From positions 1-19,516 of the forward strand of contig CANCSY010000036.1 of the NCBI GenBank assembly GCA_947380915.1: DNA of 19,516 nucleotides. Reading direction: 5' to 3'. The notes beneath the pieces are model-generated. The model did not search any database. It was not told the origin of the DNA and worked only from the letters and a program-made list of their open reading frames with translations. Source of the stretch: Beijerinckiaceae bacterium (GTDB lineage: Bacteria > Pseudomonadota > Alphaproteobacteria > Rhizobiales > Beijerinckiaceae). Positions within the stretch are counted from its first letter, which is position 1; each line of letters opens with the position of its first letter. Positions 9,028-17,206 of this stretch are shown here, piece after piece. The translations under genes and the position numbers were made by a program.

Positions 9028-10029
9028 TCAGACTCCCTGCTTGCGCTCGAGCCGCATCAACATGAGGCGGGCGGCGGCCAGGACGAAGAAGGTGAGCACG
9101 AAGAGCAGCAGGCCCAGCAGGATCAGCGCGGATTGATGCAGATCCCGGCTCTCGGCGAATTCGCTGGCGATGGCCGCGGAAATCGTGGTGCCCGGCGCGA
9201 AGATCGAGCCCGAGATGCGGAAGGAATTGCCGATGACGAAAGTCACCGCCATGGTCTCGCCCAGCGCCCGGCCCAGCGCCAGCATGATGCCGCCGATGAC
9301 GCCCACGCGGGTGTAGGGAATGACCACGCGGCGCACCACTTCCCAGGTGGTGCAGCCAAGCCCGTAAGCAGCTTCCTTCAGAACGGGGGGCACGGTGTTG
9401 AACACATCGCGCGCAATCGCCGTGACGAAGGGCAGGATCATGATGGCGAGGACGAGCGAGGCGTTGAAGAGGCTCAGATTGCTCGCAGGCCCCGCGAAGA
9501 TCACGTTCAGGATGGGGATATTCTCCACCGCATCGGCGATGGCGGGCTCGATCTTGTCGGCCAGCAAGGGCCCCAGCACGAAGAAGCCCCACATGCCGTA
9601 GATGATGGAGGGAATGCCCGCCAGCAGCTCCACCGCCACGCCCACGGGGCGGCGCAGCCATTGCGGGCAAAGCTCGGTGAGGAAGATGGCGATGCCGAGC
9701 CCCACGGGCACGGCGATCAAAAGCGCGATGAGCGAACTCACCAGCGTGCCATAGATGGGGCCAAGACCGCCGAGCACCGGATTGGGCCGCGCATTGGGCG
9801 CCCAGCGCTGGGTGGTCAGAAAGTCAATTCCGTAAGTCGAGATCGCGGGCCAGGCGCCGATGATCAGCGAGACGATGATGCCGCCGAGCACCAGCAGCAC
9901 CGTGGCGGCCGCCAGTTGCGCCATCCATCGAAAAGTAGAATCGCCCGCCTTGAAGGACGCCAGCGCCTGTGCGCGCCAGGCGTTGGTAGGCGCGGCGGCT
10001 GCGCCTTCTTGCACAATAACATCCGTCAT
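9028..10029 (-). CDS. pstC: Phosphate ABC transporter permease PstC
   Basis: Second membrane permease of PstSCAB (333 aa). The cytoplasmic N-terminus (about 1-35) leads to a first helix at 38-60. A periplasmic loop with [21 protein letters not shown] follows, then the PstC hallmark [21 protein letters not shown] and the EAA-type loop [39 protein letters not shown] is also conserved. It is preceded by 111 bp holding the pstS terminator and two 20-bp repeats, so it may depend on read-through from pstS, on its own promoter, or on both. GGGGA lies about six bases before the ATG. Confidence 0.96.
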   Translation of the reverse strand: MTDVIVQEGAAAAPTNAWRAQALASFKAGDSTFRWMAQLAAATVLLVLGGIIVSLIIGAWPAISTYGIDFLTTQRWAPNARPNPVLGGLGPIYGTLVSSLIALLIAVPVGLGIAIFLTELCPQWLRRPVGVAVELLAGIPSIIYGMWGFFVLGPLLADKIEPAIADAVENIPILNVIFAGPASNLSLFNASLVLAIMILPFVTAIARDVFNTVPPVLKEAAYGLGCTTWEVVRRVVIPYTRVGVIGGIMLALGRALGETMAVTFVIGNSFRISGSIFAPGTTISAAIASEFAESRDLHQSALILLGLLLFVLTFFVLAAARLMLMRLERKQGV

Positions 10030-10061
10030 CAGAAAATCCCCGTAACACGCGGAAACTCTTG

Positions 10062-10101
10062 TTTTATCTCTTGTCCGCAGATTTTACGTCTTATCCGCAG
10101 A
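10062..10101. repeat. Tandem pair of 20-bp repeats between pstS terminator and pstC
   Basis: Two abutting 20-bp units occupy 10062-10081 and 10082-10101 and match at 17 of 20 positions. On the minus strand the units read TCTGCGGATAAGACGTAAAA and TCTGCGGACAAGAGATAAAA. The pair does not match the CTGTCAT Pho-box half-site. It lies just downstream of the pstS terminator and about 30 bp before the pstC start. A 20-bp period is close to two helical turns, so a dimeric or paired DNA-binding protein is possible; RNA-level roles are also possible. Confidence 0.8.
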
Positions 10102-10105
10102 GCGG

Positions 10106-10132
10106 AAAAAAGGGGGAGGTCGCCCTCCCCCT
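10106..10132 (-). terminator. Intrinsic terminator after pstS
   Basis: On the minus strand AGGGGGAGG pairs with CCTCCCCCT around a 4-nt loop (GCGA), a 9-bp GC-rich stem, and is followed by an unbroken T tract (six T from 10111 to 10106, partly shared with the stem). It begins 8 bp after the pstS stop. This would make pstS messages more abundant than pstCAB messages, as is usual for a periplasmic binding protein. Confidence 0.88.
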
Positions 10133-10140
10133 CAATCACA

Positions 10141-11163
10141 TTACTTGTTCTTGATGCTGTCAGCCCAGGTCTTGCGGACCAGCGTGGCCACCGAGGCGGG
10201 CATGGGGATATAGTCGAGCTCTTCGGCCATCTTGTCGCCCTTGGCGAAGGCCCAGTCGAAGAACTTGATCGCTTCCACGGAAGCGGCCTTGTCCGCCGGC
10301 TCGGCGTACATCAGGATGAAGGTGGCGGCGGTGATCGGCCAGGAGGCGTCGCCGGGCTGGTTGGTCAGGATCTGGTAGTAGCCGGGGGCGTTCGCCCAGT
10401 CAGCGTTGGCGGCGGCGGCCTGGAAGGCGGCGACGGTCGGCTGCACGGACTTGCCGGCCTTGTTGATCATGCCCGTATGGGTCAGCTTGTTCTGCTTGGC
10501 GTAGGCATATTCCACATAGCCGATGGAGTTCTTGGTCTGGCCCACATTGCCAGCCACGCCATCATTGCCCTTGGCGCCAACGCCAACCGGCCACTCCACA
10601 GCGGCGTCCGCGCCGACCTTGTCAGCCCATTCCTTGCTGGCCTTGGACAGATAGTCGGTGAAGTTGAAGGTGGTGCCCGAACCATCCGAGCGACGCACGA
10701 CGGTGATGGCGGTGGAGGGCAGCTTCACAGAGGCGTTCAGCTTCTGGATCGCCGGATCATCCCACTTCTTGATCTTGCCGAGATAGATGTCGGCCAGGGC
10801 CGCGCCATCCAGCACCAGCTCGCCGGGCTTCACGCCCTCGAGGTTCACGACCGGCACGATGCCGCCCATGACCATGGGCCACTGAACGAGACCATCCTTC
10901 TTCAGAGCGTCAGCCTTGAGCGGAGCATCGGTGGCGCCGAAGGTCACGGTCTTGGCCTGGATCTGCTTGATGCCGGCGCCCGAACCGATGGACTGGTAGT
11001 TGAGGCCATTGCCCGTCGCAGTCTTGTAGGCGTCAGCCCACTTCGAATAGATCGGGAAAGGGAAGGTGGCGCCAGCGCCGGTGATGTCGGCGGCCTGCGC
11101 AGTGGCGCCGGTGAAGGCGACGATGGCGATCGCCGCAGCGCGCATCAGGGGTTGGAAGGTCAT
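10141..11163 (-). CDS. pstS: Periplasmic phosphate-binding protein PstS
   Basis: High-affinity phosphate-binding protein that delivers substrate to PstCA (340 aa). A Sec signal peptide covers residues 1 to about 25, with a hydrophobic core [14 protein letters not shown] and cleavage after AQA or AQAA. The mature protein begins [18 protein letters not shown], the classic PstS opening. Ligand residues of the family are visible in [18 protein letters not shown] and [12 protein letters not shown]. The start is fixed by the signal peptide and by AGAGAGA upstream. The frame stays open for another 127 codons upstream, but these run through the Pho box and into phoR and are not coding. The gene has its own Pho-box promoter and its own terminator. 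Confidence 0.98.
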   Translation of the reverse strand: MTFQPLMRAAAIAIVAFTGATAQAADITGAGATFPFPIYSKWADAYKTATGNGLNYQSIGSGAGIKQIQAKTVTFGATDAPLKADALKKDGLVQWPMVMGGIVPVVNLEGVKPGELVLDGAALADIYLGKIKKWDDPAIQKLNASVKLPSTAITVVRRSDGSGTTFNFTDYLSKASKEWADKVGADAAVEWPVGVGAKGNDGVAGNVGQTKNSIGYVEYAYAKQNKLTHTGMINKAGKSVQPTVAAFQAAAANADWANAPGYYQILTNQPGDASWPITAATFILMYAEPADKAASVEAIKFFDWAFAKGDKMAEELDYIPMPASVATLVRKTWADSIKNK

Positions 11164-11253
11164 GTGAGTCTCTCTGGTTGGAGCAGTCCGGCGGATCCAG
11201 ATCTGCCTTGCTTGAGTCCTAAACTTTCGACGTGCTGTTTTTACGACGTTCAC

Positions 11254-11271
11254 ATGACCGATAAATGACAG
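11254..11271 (-). promoter_or_regulatory. Pho box of pstS
   Basis: The minus strand reads CTGTCAT-TTAT-CGGTCAT, two 7-bp half-sites spaced 11 bp start to start, with 13 of 14 positions matching the E. coli Pho-box consensus CTGTCAT-N4-CTGTCAT. A TAAAAA sequence about 10 bp further downstream (11243-11238) could be the -10 element, as in PhoB-activated promoters where the box replaces the -35. An A/T-rich tract lies just upstream (11272-11297). Confidence 0.85.
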
Positions 11272-11297
11272 TCTAATTATCTGAAAAATATAAGGTT

Positions 11298-12335
11298 TCA
11301 GGATCGCGGCAGAATCGCCTCGAAACAGGCGCCCTCGCCCGGCTCGCTGGCGATGGAAAGGCGCCCGCGATGGCGTGCAACAATGTGCTTGACCAGGGCA
11401 AGCCCGAGGCCAGTGCCGCCCTTGGCGCGGCTCGCGCCCGCGTCCGCGCGGTAGAAACGCTCCGTCAGGCGCGGCAGATCCTCGCGCGAGATGCCCCGGC
11501 CATGGTCGCGCACCCGCAGCCGCGCCTGCTCGCCCTGCTGGCAAAGCGTGATCTCGACGCTTGTGTCCTGATCGGGCAGCGAACCATAGGTGATGGCGTT
11601 GCCGACGAGGTTCTCCACAAGGCGGATCAGTTCATCGCGGTCGCCCGGAATGGTCAGCGTGGCGGGCGCCTCGACCTTGAGGGAGACGCGGCTCTCCTGA
11701 GCAATGAGGTCGAGCCCGTCCACCACATGGAGCACCACGCCCACAAGATCGGTGGTCGTATTGGGCCGCAGATGCGCCTGCTGCTCGATGCGCGACAGCG
11801 AGAGCAGATCGTCGATCAGGCGCTGCATGCGCCGGGCCTGATCGCGCATGATCGCTAGAAAGCGCACCCGCGCAATGGCGTCGTCGCGTGCGGGACCCTG
11901 CAAGGTCTCCACAAAGCCCAGCACCGAGGCGAGCGGCGTGCGCAATTCGTGGCTCACATTGGCGATGAAATCGGAGCGCATGCGCTCCACCCGCAGGGCC
12001 TGGGTGGTCTCGCGCAGGCTCACCACGCAGAGCGTTCCCTCCGCCATGGCGAGGGGCGCCACGTGAGCCTCGAAAACACGCTCCACCGGCACACGCTCGC
12101 GCCAGTTGACGCCCTCCGCCGGGGCGCCCGCCAGCACCCGCGTCGCCGCATCCAGCACATCGGGCGAACGCAGGGTCAGCGCCAGCGGATCGCCCGCGCG
12201 GGCGGCGGGCAGAAGCGCGCGCATGGGCTCGTTGAGCGTGCGCAGCCGCGTGTCGGGCCCCACCAGCAGGGCCGGGTCACGCAGCGCATTGAGCAAAGCG
12301 GCGCAAAGGGCGGTTTCGTCCATGGCCTTGTCCAC
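11298..12335 (-). CDS. phoR: Phosphate regulon sensor histidine kinase PhoR (no membrane anchor visible)
   Basis: Histidine kinase that phosphorylates PhoB under phosphate limitation. From the preferred GTG start it has 345 residues: a PAS-like region (about 8-105), the dimerisation domain with the phosphorylated histidine in [16 protein letters not shown] (H129), and the ATPase domain with N box [12 protein letters not shown]1 DHGRGIS, F box ERFYRAD and G2 [13 protein letters not shown]. Unlike E. coli PhoR, no hydrophobic membrane segment is present, so it is probably cytoplasmic and would sense through PhoU or the Pst complex. The start is chosen because AGGAG lies 5 bases before GTG, whereas the farther ATG at 12389 overlaps a Pho-box-like element. 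An ATG at 12323 is the other option. Confidence 0.93.
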   Translation of the reverse strand: MDKAMDETALCAALLNALRDPALLVGPDTRLRTLNEPMRALLPAARAGDPLALTLRSPDVLDAATRVLAGAPAEGVNWRERVPVERVFEAHVAPLAMAEGTLCVVSLRETTQALRVERMRSDFIANVSHELRTPLASVLGFVETLQGPARDDAIARVRFLAIMRDQARRMQRLIDDLLSLSRIEQQAHLRPNTTTDLVGVVLHVVDGLDLIAQESRVSLKVEAPATLTIPGDRDELIRLVENLVGNAITYGSLPDQDTSVEITLCQQGEQARLRVRDHGRGISREDLPRLTERFYRADAGASRAKGGTGLGLALVKHIVARHRGRLSIASEPGEGACFEAILPRS

Positions 12336-12345
12336 CGTGTCTCCT
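12333..12345 (-). promoter_or_regulatory. Ribosome binding site that decides the phoR start
   Basis: On the minus strand AGGAG (12345-12341) is followed by ACACG and GTG (12335-12333). The 5-base spacing is good. The next in-frame ATG (12323) is 17 bases from this site, too far, and the ATG at 12389 lies upstream of it. Confidence 0.7.
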
Positions 12346-12387
12346 GGCAGGCTGTGAGATAATCCCTTTAATGAACGCGCGATTCTC

Positions 12388-12405
12388 ATGACAGAATTAC
12401 GACAA
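12388..12405 (-). promoter_or_regulatory. Candidate Pho box of phoR
   Basis: The minus strand reads TTGTCGT-AATT-CTGTCAT, a perfect downstream half-site and a 5-of-7 upstream half-site, with the correct 4-bp spacer. It lies between the end of the membrane-protein gene and phoR, about 53 bp before the GTG start. PhoB feedback on phoR would follow. Confidence 0.65.
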
Positions 12406-12439
12406 AGGCGGCGACGGAAGGCGACCTTGTCACAATTCC

Positions 12440-13537
12440 CTAATCGAGATCGGCCCGCTCGCGCCGCCCATCCTCTTCGCTCCTGCGCGCCATGGCTTCG
12501 CGCAGGGATTTCCAGCGGCGCATGCTCTCATTGGCGCCCAGCAGGGCCAGCGCCAGAATGAAGGGGCCGATGTAATAGATCATGCGGAACAGCAGCAGCG
12601 AGGCCAGCAGCCCCTCCTGCGTGGGCGCATGGACCGCATTGAGCATGGTCATCTCGAAGGCGCCGATGCCGCCGGGCGCATTGGAGGCGATGCCGATGAG
12701 GCAGGCGAAAACATAGGTCGCGGCGAAGGTCACGGGGTCCATGCCGTGGCCGCTCGGCAGCAGCACGTAAAGACAGGCGGCGGCGGCGCAGAGCTCGAAG
12801 ACGCCCAGCATCATCTGGCCGAGCGTGAGCCAGAAGCCCGGCAGCTCCAGCGTCAGGCCCTGGATGCGGGTGCGCCTGTGGGCCAGCGAGACCCAGATCA
12901 GATAAGCCGTGATGGCCGCCAGAATGCCAAGGCCAATCGCCACATTCACGCCGACCTTCAGCTTGTTGATCTCGGCGATGCCTGCGGGATCAAAGACCAG
13001 AGCCGCGCCCACCACGATGGTCATGCCCAGCCAGAAGGTGACGCCCGCGATCACGGTCAGGCTCGCCACCTTGGCGGCGGTGACGCCCTTCTGGGAATAG
13101 ATCCAGTAGCGCACCGTGCCGCCGGTGATGATCGGAAAGCCCAGCGTGAAGGAAATGGCGTAGCTGGTGAAGGAGCCCAGCGCCGTCGTGCGATAGGGGA
13201 CACGCAGGTTGAGCTGGCGCAGGGCCAGGCCGTCATAACCTGTGAGGGCGAGATAGGAGAGGGAGGCGAAGGCGCAGGCCAGCGAGATCTGGTCCCAGCC
13301 GGTCGCCTCGAAGGCGGCGCGCAGATCGCGCCAGCTGACGCTGCGCAGGGTGTTGAAGAGAACCACGGCCGAGAGGCCGATCAGCGCGAGGCTGAGGGCG
13401 GCGCCCACGAGACGCCAGCGCTTGCGCCGATGCGCCGCCTTTTCGTCAACCGGGTCGAGCAGATCAGGAGCCATGGCGCTCACCACAGGGCCAAGCGCGG
13501 CTGCTTCCTTGTCGATATCTGGTTCCGGCCGGGCCAT
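12440..13537 (-). CDS. Lysylphosphatidylglycerol synthase TM region / UPF0104 (YbhN-like) membrane protein
   Basis: Polytopic inner-membrane protein of about 365 aa. After a polar N-terminus (about 1-35), 7 to 8 hydrophobic helices can be counted. Family features are the early LVGAALSLALIGLSAVVLF helix, DLRAAFEATGWDQISLA, the SFTSYAISFTLGFPIITGGTVRYWIY segment, and SNAPGGIGAFEMTML, which matches the NxPGGxGxxE hallmark of this family. The C-terminus is charged. There is no MprF-type lysyl-transferase (DUF2156) domain after the membrane part, so lysyl-lipid synthesis cannot be claimed; a lipid translocation role is only a guess. A GTG one codon earlier is an alternative start. A promoter candidate lies upstream. 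Its position before phoR is suggestive but the phoR Pho box suggests separate control. Confidence 0.85.
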   Translation of the reverse strand: MARPEPDIDKEAAALGPVVSAMAPDLLDPVDEKAAHRRKRWRLVGAALSLALIGLSAVVLFNTLRSVSWRDLRAAFEATGWDQISLACAFASLSYLALTGYDGLALRQLNLRVPYRTTALGSFTSYAISFTLGFPIITGGTVRYWIYSQKGVTAAKVASLTVIAGVTFWLGMTIVVGAALVFDPAGIAEINKLKVGVNVAIGLGILAAITAYLIWVSLAHRRTRIQGLTLELPGFWLTLGQMMLGVFELCAAAACLYVLLPSGHGMDPVTFAATYVFACLIGIASNAPGGIGAFEMTMLNAVHAPTQEGLLASLLLFRMIYYIGPFILALALLGANESMRRWKSLREAMARRSEEDGRRERADLD

Positions 13538-13572
13538 CACACGTCCATGGAGCCGGGCTGGCTCGTCAGGAC

Positions 13573-13601
13573 CTTATGAAGTCCACGCGCAAGAGTGGCA
13601 A
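13573..13601 (-). promoter_or_regulatory. Candidate promoter of the YbhN-like gene
   Basis: On the minus strand TTGCCA (13601-13596) and CATAAG (13578-13573) are 17 bp apart, near the sigma-70 consensus. Transcription would start near 13566, about 29 bp before the ATG. The site lies in the 100-bp gap after the YfhO-like gene. Confidence 0.4.
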
Positions 13602-13637
13602 GCCCCACAGCCAAGCCTGAGGAGCCGCAAGCTTTCT

Positions 13638-15926
13638 TCAACGCTTCCAAAGCTGCGCCCAGAGCCCCGCAAAAGGGTCGAAGGAGAAGCGTATGCGATG
13701 CCGACCCGGCCCCAGCCGAACGGCGCGGAACATGACATTGGCTTGCAGGATCGGCGCGGGAACGCCATCCACCTGCGCCGACCACCAGGAATGCCAGATG
13801 TCATTGAGAACGAGGTAACAGCCCTCGGTGGAATTGGCCTCCACCACCACTTCCGTGTTGCGGTAGGACAGGATCTTCGCCTCTCCCGGCGGGCCTTGCA
13901 GCGGGACGCCCGCCTCCTCGCCATCGAGCAGAACCGTGCGGGTGAAATTCACCTCCGGCCAGCCCCCTTCATTCAGCATCTTCTCGATATCCACGATGAG
14001 GGCCGAACCGGGCGCGAGCACCCGCGGCAAGGCGCGCGGGTTCTCCCAGAGGAAGCCATCCTTGGTCTGGCCAATGAAGGTGAAGTCATTGGGATCGAAC
14101 TCCTTGTCCATGCGCTCCAGCGGATAGCGCGACACAAGCAGCCGCACCCCCAGAAGGTCAGCCATGGGCGAACGGAAATGCGCGTAAAGCGGCGAGAACG
14201 TGCGTTGCTCGGGGACCGAGACCTGATCCTGGGCGTTGGTGGCGTCGGTGAAAAGCTTCAGGCGGATGGGATTGAACCCCAGATCATGGTCGAAGCCATG
14301 GACGAGGCCCAGATTGGGCCATTCGTAATCGACGGCCGCCAACTCCACCCGGTCGCGCCGATCAGGCGCCGCATGGGCGGCGAGGCGCTCGCGGATGAGG
14401 GACAGGGTCTCGTTGGTCGAGTCAGGATGCAGCTCGTCATAGGTCGAGGGCGCAAGGCCCGTGGATTCATTGGGCCGGTTGCTGATCGCCAGATCCAGCG
14501 TCATCAGCCCGGCCAGCGCCGCCAGTCCCAGATAGGGCGCGCGGCGCAGCAAGGCGGGCGCCATGAAAAGCGCCGCCACCGCCATCGCCAGGGAGGCCGC
14601 TCCAATGACCAGCGCGCCCGAGGCCGGCCCGAGGCGCCCCTTGTCGAAGGCGAGGAACAGGCACAGGCCGAACAGCAGCGCCACCAGGCCCGCGCCCGCC
14701 TTCATGCCAACCCGCTGCGCGCCGCCGACAATCACATGCACCCCATAACCCGCCAGGATCGCCAGCAAGGCGCAGAGCGGAAAGGTGGCGTCGGCGGGAC
14801 GCCGATAGAGTTCCACGCCCGGGATCCAGAAGGCCAGCTCGAAGAAGGGCGTGTAGCGGCCCACCGTATAGAGCAGCATGAAGATCATCATGGCGAGGAA
14901 GACCCGCACCGCCCGGTCGCCCAGGGCCACCGCTGCGCAGGCCAGCGCCGCCAGCGGCAGGGCCCCGAAATAGATCGCCCCCATGTTGCGCGCCAGCGCC
15001 AGATCCGTCTCGCCCCAGACGAGCGCGGACGGAGGCCCCCAGAAATCCTTCATGGGACCATCGACGCCGAAGAGATTGGCGACCACGGCCGACAGCAGCG
15101 CCAAAGGCGGCAGGGAGCCACGCGCCGCCTCATCGAAATCCATGCCCGGCCGGTTTGAATCATCGGCCAGGACAATCGTGAAGGCGATGGGTATGGCGGC
15201 CGTCAGCACGCCGCCGACGAAGCCCATCGAAAGCGGCGGGAGGGCGCGCCAGAAACGCCGCCGCATCCCCTGCCCGTCCCACACATGCCAGATGGCGTAG
15301 GCCGCCAGAATGAAGATGCACAGAAGCGCGATCTGGTCGCGCCCCAGCGCCATGAAGCCCGCCAGCACGCCCGCAGCAAAACCATAGAGCAGGGAAGATC
15401 GGCTGAGCGCCCGCGACAGGGCCAGCAGGGTCAGGGCAAACCAGCAAAGGGAGATCACCTCGCCGATATGTTGCAGGCGCCAGGCGGCCGAGCCCCCGAA
15501 GGAAAAGGCGAAAGCCGCCACCAGCGCGCCAGCGGGATGCCAGCCCCGATCCCTGAAGAAGGCGATCAGCGCCAGCCCCGCCAGCATGAGCATGCCGAAG
15601 ACCACCCCATCCACCGCGCGGAAGGAGGGGGCCGCGTTGAACAGCGCCAGCAGGAAAAAGGGCGGGGAGAAGATCTGGGATTGGGGGTCGGCGATCTGCG
15701 GAAAGCCCCCGAAAACATTGGGCGTCCAGAAGGGACTGTCGCCAGCCGCCAGCGCCCGGGCCAGAAACACGATCTGCGGATAGGCCTGCGCCTTGGCGTC
15801 CCATGGAATCGTCACGGCGCCCGACAACCATGGCCAGGCGAGGACGAGGGCCCCCGCAACAAAGGCGAGGCCGGCGAAGGCGTAGAGCCGTCCGGGAGGC
15901 CTGGACGGCTCGCTTTGGAGAGACAT
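13638..15926 (-). CDS. YfhO-like polytopic membrane protein (GT-C-like fold)
   Basis: Large membrane protein of 762 aa. Roughly 12-14 hydrophobic helices cover residues 14 to about 475, followed by a soluble C-terminal region (about 480-762). The first inter-helix loop has IPWDAKAQAYPQ, whose acidic residue sits where GT-C glycosyltransferases carry their catalytic Asp, then FWTPNVFGGFPQIADPQSQ, characteristic of YfhO-type proteins. The tail carries WHSWWSAQVDG and PGRHRIRFSFDP, which match the beta-rich C-terminal end of the YfhO family. YfhO proteins are linked to glycosylation of cell-wall polymers in Gram-positive bacteria; substrate here is unknown. The start ATG has AGGTG a few bases upstream, rather weak. 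It follows ribA by 50 bp on the same strand and precedes the YbhN-like gene by 100 bp. Confidence 0.82.
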   Translation of the reverse strand: MSLQSEPSRPPGRLYAFAGLAFVAGALVLAWPWLSGAVTIPWDAKAQAYPQIVFLARALAAGDSPFWTPNVFGGFPQIADPQSQIFSPPFFLLALFNAAPSFRAVDGVVFGMLMLAGLALIAFFRDRGWHPAGALVAAFAFSFGGSAAWRLQHIGEVISLCWFALTLLALSRALSRSSLLYGFAAGVLAGFMALGRDQIALLCIFILAAYAIWHVWDGQGMRRRFWRALPPLSMGFVGGVLTAAIPIAFTIVLADDSNRPGMDFDEAARGSLPPLALLSAVVANLFGVDGPMKDFWGPPSALVWGETDLALARNMGAIYFGALPLAALACAAVALGDRAVRVFLAMMIFMLLYTVGRYTPFFELAFWIPGVELYRRPADATFPLCALLAILAGYGVHVIVGGAQRVGMKAGAGLVALLFGLCLFLAFDKGRLGPASGALVIGAASLAMAVAALFMAPALLRRAPYLGLAALAGLMTLDLAISNRPNESTGLAPSTYDELHPDSTNETLSLIRERLAAHAAPDRRDRVELAAVDYEWPNLGLVHGFDHDLGFNPIRLKLFTDATNAQDQVSVPEQRTFSPLYAHFRSPMADLLGVRLLVSRYPLERMDKEFDPNDFTFIGQTKDGFLWENPRALPRVLAPGSALIVDIEKMLNEGGWPEVNFTRTVLLDGEEAGVPLQGPPGEAKILSYRNTEVVVEANSTEGCYLVLNDIWHSWWSAQVDGVPAPILQANVMFRAVRLGPGRHRIRFSFDPFAGLWAQLWKR

Positions 15927-15976
15927 GCACCTGATCCGATGGGTCTGATCCGCAACGTAACGGCAGGTCCTATAGC

Positions 15977-17101
15977 CTATTCCTTGCCGCCCGTCTGCGC
16001 TGGCGCGCCATCCATATCAAGGAAGTGTCCGGCCCGGTCGCGCTTGGACGCGAGGTAGCGCACATTCTGGTCGGTGGTGCGGCCCTGAATGCGCCGGTCG
16101 GAGACGACCTCAAGCCCGGCGGTCTCCAGCGCAGCCATCTTGAGGGGGTTGTTGGTCATCACATGGACCTGCGTCACCCCGATCTGCTTGAGCATTTCAG
16201 CAGCGAAATCAAAGCCCCGCTGGTCATGATCGAAGCCCAGCACCTCGTCCGCGTCATAGGTGTCGAAGCCCTGGGCCTGGAGCTTGTAGGCGCGCATCTT
16301 GTTGGACAGGCCATTGCCCCGGCCTTCCTGGTCAAGATAGAGCAGCACTCCGCCGCCATTCTCGGCCATGAAGCCGGCGGTGTGGCGCAACTGGTCGCCG
16401 CAATCGCATTTCAGGCTGCCGAAGAGATCCCCCGTCAGGCAGGCCGAATGCAGGCGCACCGTGACGGGCTCCGCGAAATCGGGCTTGCCGACGATGACCG
16501 CCACCTGATCGCGCAGGCCTTCGCCGCCGCGAAATATGACAAATTCTGTGTCCGGCGCCCCTTCGAGCGGCACCGGGGCGCGGCCCACGATATGAAGATC
16601 GCGCACGGCGTTGCGGCGAAAGGCTTCGATGGCGGCGACCTCGACCCGCACCAGGCCCTCGCCTTCTATGTCGCGGACGGAGACCGGGAAGGCGACGACC
16701 GCAGGCAGCACAAGGGCCACGCGGACCAGTTCAAGGGCGGCGAGATCAAGCCTGCCAAGGGTGGCCACAGGCGCGTCGATGCGCGCGCCCAGCTCCAGCG
16801 CGAGCGTGGCGATGCGGGCAAGATCGATGGTCGGCAGGGCGATGGCGCCGGGCTTCACCCGGTCGAGGCCAAGACGGCGCAGGCGGGGGGCCGGCAGCAG
16901 CAGGCGCGCGCGGCGCTTGCCCAGCGCCTCGAAGGTCGCCACATGGCGCTCATCCAGCGCCTCGACGCAGAGAATCATGAGATGGGAGCGGCCAGCCTTG
17001 ACGATGACGGGGCGGCCTGCGCGAACTTCAGCGAGGGCGCGCTCGACAGCCACCTGTCCAAGTCCACCCTCTGCGTCTAGAATGTTCTTGATTTCGGACA
17101 C
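15977..17101 (-). CDS. ribA: GTP cyclohydrolase II with long N-terminal RibB-like domain
   Basis: Opens the GTP ring in the first step of riboflavin synthesis. The C-terminal half (about 185-365) is a standard GTP cyclohydrolase II: RLHSACLTGDLFGSLKCDCG supplies zinc ligands C221, C232 and C234, and DQEGRGNG holds the conserved arginine near 261. YKLQAQGFDTYDADEVLGF and MTNNPLKMAALE are also typical. The N-terminal half (1 to about 180) aligns in style with DHBP synthase (RibB) but I do not see the acidic DxExRENEGD catalytic loop, so this half is probably inactive as a DHBP synthase. The start codon is GTG with GGGGG upstream. It diverges from the RibD-type reductase gene, separated by 102 bp, and I see no FMN riboswitch there. 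Confidence 0.9.
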   Translation of the reverse strand: MSEIKNILDAEGGLGQVAVERALAEVRAGRPVIVKAGRSHLMILCVEALDERHVATFEALGKRRARLLLPAPRLRRLGLDRVKPGAIALPTIDLARIATLALELGARIDAPVATLGRLDLAALELVRVALVLPAVVAFPVSVRDIEGEGLVRVEVAAIEAFRRNAVRDLHIVGRAPVPLEGAPDTEFVIFRGGEGLRDQVAVIVGKPDFAEPVTVRLHSACLTGDLFGSLKCDCGDQLRHTAGFMAENGGGVLLYLDQEGRGNGLSNKMRAYKLQAQGFDTYDADEVLGFDHDQRGFDFAAEMLKQIGVTQVHVMTNNPLKMAALETAGLEVVSDRRIQGRTTDQNVRYLASKRDRAGHFLDMDGAPAQTGGKE

Positions 17102-17193
17102 GCTACCCCCAACTGGACAGTACCCTGGTGGCTCAGTTACGAGCGCTGCCGTCTACTGGATGGGTTGCATACCTCAGATCCTGCCCATTTCAT

Positions 17194-17206
17194 AGGAGCC
17201 CTGATG
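17194..17206 (+). promoter_or_regulatory. Ribosome binding site that decides the start of the RibD-type reductase
   Basis: AGGAG at 17194-17198 lies five bases before ATG at 17204. An in-frame TTG at 17165 has no comparable site and would add 13 residues without similarity to the family. Confidence 0.7.

Noticed and set aside
9133..11268. A 711-codon open frame on the plus strand
   Set aside because: It lies antisense to pstC, pstS and the pstS promoter. Its translation is rich in His, Gly, Asp and Arg with no domain, as expected from the reverse of GC-rich coding DNA.
13350..15158. A 602-codon open frame on the plus strand
   Set aside because: It is antisense to the YfhO-like and YbhN-like genes and has a low-complexity translation. 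The minus-strand genes have clear membrane topology and family motifs.
15961..15989. Imperfect hairpin overlapping the ribA stop
   Set aside because: The outer stem is about 7 bp with a bulge and there is no T run, so I do not call it a terminator.
17102..17203. Possible FMN riboswitch upstream of ribA or the reductase gene
   Set aside because: The 102-bp gap is too short for a full FMN riboswitch plus two promoters, and no conserved riboswitch core was recognisable.
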